This document shows positions 31,412 to 32,489 of a stretch of DNA of 32,489 bases, piece by piece. A program made the position numbers and the translations under genes. Numbering within the stretch: the stretch's first letter is position 1; each line of letters opens with the position of its first letter. The DNA comes from Candidatus Obscuribacter sp. (lineage in GTDB: Bacteria > Cyanobacteriota > Vampirovibrionia > Obscuribacterales > Obscuribacteraceae). The stretch covers positions 1 through 32,489 of the forward strand of contig JADYXQ010000179.1 in assembly GCA_021772135.1 (NCBI GenBank), in the 5' to 3' direction. Below the pieces are notes generated by a model that did no database searches, was not told where the DNA came from, and was given only the letters and a program-made list of their open reading frames with translations.

Positions 31412-32489
31412 TTACAGAGGTAGGTCAGTTCTGAGTTTCCTTGGGTTTTGCCAGCCCATTTCTTCAAGCGCATCATCAAAGCTGACGCGCATTCTTTCGC
31501 AATAGTTGAGAGCCATAATCACTTGTTCAATTTTCATCAGGCCTTCTCTAATGAGAGGCAGACTGGTGAGCGCTGCATCAACTGTTTTACTGTTGACTTT
31601 GCCTGCAGCTTCGAGAATCTGAACGATGTCGCCACCGTGTTTTTTGCGCACATTCATGGCCGTAGTCAGATCACTTTCGGTGAGCAACTGTGCCTTTTGT
31701 AAAATGTCAAAGGCGCCTTTCAGGTCTCTGCCCTGGCCTTGCGCCGGAGCAGCCGGTTTGTTAGAAGCAGGCGCCGCAGCAGGAGCAGGTCTAGCGGCAC
31801 CACCGCCCATGGTACTGCTGGTGCCTTTATCGAAATCACCTTTAGTCAAATATTGATCAATCGAAGAGCCCATTGCGTGCAGTCTTTTCAAAACTTCAGG
31901 CGCCTTGTCCAGGCTCATTTTTTCTTCACGCACCAGTTCTTGTAGCTTAAGCGCCGCTTCTAGGGTAGGTTCGCTTATCAGGCCGGCTTCTTTCAGCATG
32001 GTGCCTAACAGAATATTTGCTCGTTTATCAATCAGATGATAATCGAGGGGAATTTTTGTCTCCATCATCTCTTGCGGGTAGACCGGAGACTGCTGTGGAT
32101 ATTGCTGCGGCATTTGCTGCTGGCCGTAATTCATCTGATTTTGCGGCGGGTATTGGTTATTTTGCTGCGGATAGCCCTGCGGCATCATATTTTGCATTTG
32201 CTGCATCTGCTGTTGCTGCATCTGACCAGGCATTTGCCCTTGCATCGGCTGCTGCATATTGGGCTGCTGCATATTGGGCTGCTGCATATACGGGTAGGGA
32301 GTATTCCCTTGTTGTTGTTGTTGCTGCTGTTGTTGTTGAGGCTGTTGTTGGCCGTACTGGGAAGGCATGCCCTGATAAGTACCGGCTGGAGGATTGCTTG
32401 GCGGCAAATTTGTGTAAGATGTCGTTTGCGGTTGAGCGTAAAGCGGATTTTGCGGATAACCGGGCGGACTTTGAGCCGGTGCCGTAGTC
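31412..32489 (-). CDS. Q/P-rich protein with MshEN-like repeats, N-terminus beyond the right edge
   Basis: The frame is open to the right edge; 358 residues are visible. A TTG at 32407 could be a start, but the upstream 27 codons (AQSPPGYPQNPLYAQPQT...) continue the same Pro/Gln-rich composition, so the gene extends out of the window. The first ~140 visible residues are Gln, Pro, Met, Tyr-rich, with poly-Gln and an MQQPN repeat, probably disordered. Then follow an MshEN-like motif (LLGTMLKEAGLISEPTLEAA...LQ), an Ala/Pro linker, and a second full module (DILQKAQLLTESDL..., VQILEAAGKVNSKTVDAALT) ending DALEEMGW. These match the modules of the gene at 23166. It probably binds c-di-GMP or a partner and, given the adjacent cyclase, may act in the same pathway. 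Confidence 0.8.
   Translation of the reverse strand, partial: TTAPAQSPPGYPQNPLYAQPQTTSYTNLPPSNPPAGTYQGMPSQYGQQQPQQQQQQQQQQGNTPYPYMQQPNMQQPNMQQPMQGQMPGQMQQQQMQQMQNMMPQGYPQQNNQYPPQNQMNYGQQQMPQQYPQQSPVYPQEMMETKIPLDYHLIDKRANILLGTMLKEAGLISEPTLEAALKLQELVREEKMSLDKAPEVLKRLHAMGSSIDQYLTKGDFDKGTSSTMGGGAARPAPAAAPASNKPAAPAQGQGRDLKGAFDILQKAQLLTESDLTTAMNVRKKHGGDIVQILEAAGKVNSKTVDAALTSLPLIREGLMKIEQVIMALNYCERMRVSFDDALEEMGWQNPRKLRTDLPL
32248..32292. repeat. Tandem 15-bp repeat, three units
   Basis: GCTGCTGCATATTGG at 32248-32262 and 32263-32277, then a third copy ending ACG at 32278-32292. On the minus strand it encodes repeats of the type M-Q-Q-P-N in the Q-rich protein. Confidence 0.85.
32309..32338. repeat. 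TTG/CTG trinucleotide run (poly-Gln tract)
   Basis: Ten consecutive TTG or CTG triplets, giving CAA/CAG codons on the minus strand. In-frame, so length changes would alter the glutamine tract without breaking the gene. Confidence 0.85.

Noticed and set aside
32017..32487. Long plus-strand frame over the Q-rich gene (Ala/Tyr-rich)
   Set aside because: Antisense of the Gln/Pro repeat coding region; the minus-strand frame has clear domains and paralogy.

Overview
The window looks like a chromosomal stretch of a free-living, Gram-negative-type bacterium. The gene content fits the Obscuribacterales / Melainabacteria (Vampirovibrionia) side of the cyanobacterial lineage: many exported TPR proteins, a DUF4388 protein, a DapL-type lysine-pathway aminotransferase, Q/P-rich proteins with GspE-N-like repeats, and moderate GC. 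That placement is an inference from gene style, not from a marker gene. No rRNA, tRNA, CRISPR array, insertion sequence or prophage was seen. Genes lie on both strands in short operons.

Layout. 1-1.3 kb (minus): an aspartyl/asparaginyl beta-hydroxylase-like gene overlaps by one base a GTG-started gene that runs off the left edge. 1.4-1.9 kb: a possible decayed ORF and non-coding DNA. 1.9-4.3 kb: a lone replication-relaxation-type protein converging on an OppF/DppF ATPase and its small membrane-protein partner. 4.7-6.7 kb: 3-hydroxyacyl-CoA dehydrogenase, then a deleted CusB/HlyD-type adaptor pseudogene. 6.9-9.0 kb: an exported TPR/glycine-zipper protein with a TonB-C-like partner. 9.1-11.9 kb (minus): DapL followed by a DUF4388 plus degenerate-GGDEF protein. 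12-14 kb: an ArnT-like glycosyltransferase, converging on a YhiN-family flavoprotein (14-15.2 kb). 15.3-16.7 kb: small unknown and exported proteins. 16.8-22.4 kb: an NCS1 permease, a PlsC-like acyltransferase, an alpha/beta hydrolase, and a HerA/DUF87 ATPase whose start overlaps the hydrolase stop. 22.5-22.8 kb: remnant of a BshA-like glycosyltransferase. 23.2-24.4 kb: a protein made of four MshEN/GspE-N-like repeats. 24.6-26.4 kb: a DUF2207 membrane protein. 26.6-29.3 kb: an exported TPR protein, a second TPR protein, and a truncated, nonsense-mutated copy of the first. 29.3-32.5 kb (minus): a Q-rich protein with the same MshEN-like repeats, upstream of a REC-HPt-REC-REC-GGDEF protein.

Two themes stand out. 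First, cyclic-di-GMP signalling: one apparently active diguanylate cyclase, one degenerate GGDEF protein, and two non-ATPase proteins carrying tandem MshEN-like motifs, the motif that binds c-di-GMP in MshE-type ATPases. One of these sits directly upstream of the active cyclase. Second, gene erosion: three clear pseudogenes (adaptor, glycosyltransferase, TPR duplicate) and one doubtful one, so the region seems to be losing genes by small internal deletions and point mutations. Start codons other than ATG are common (GTG, TTG), and one gene may start at ATT.
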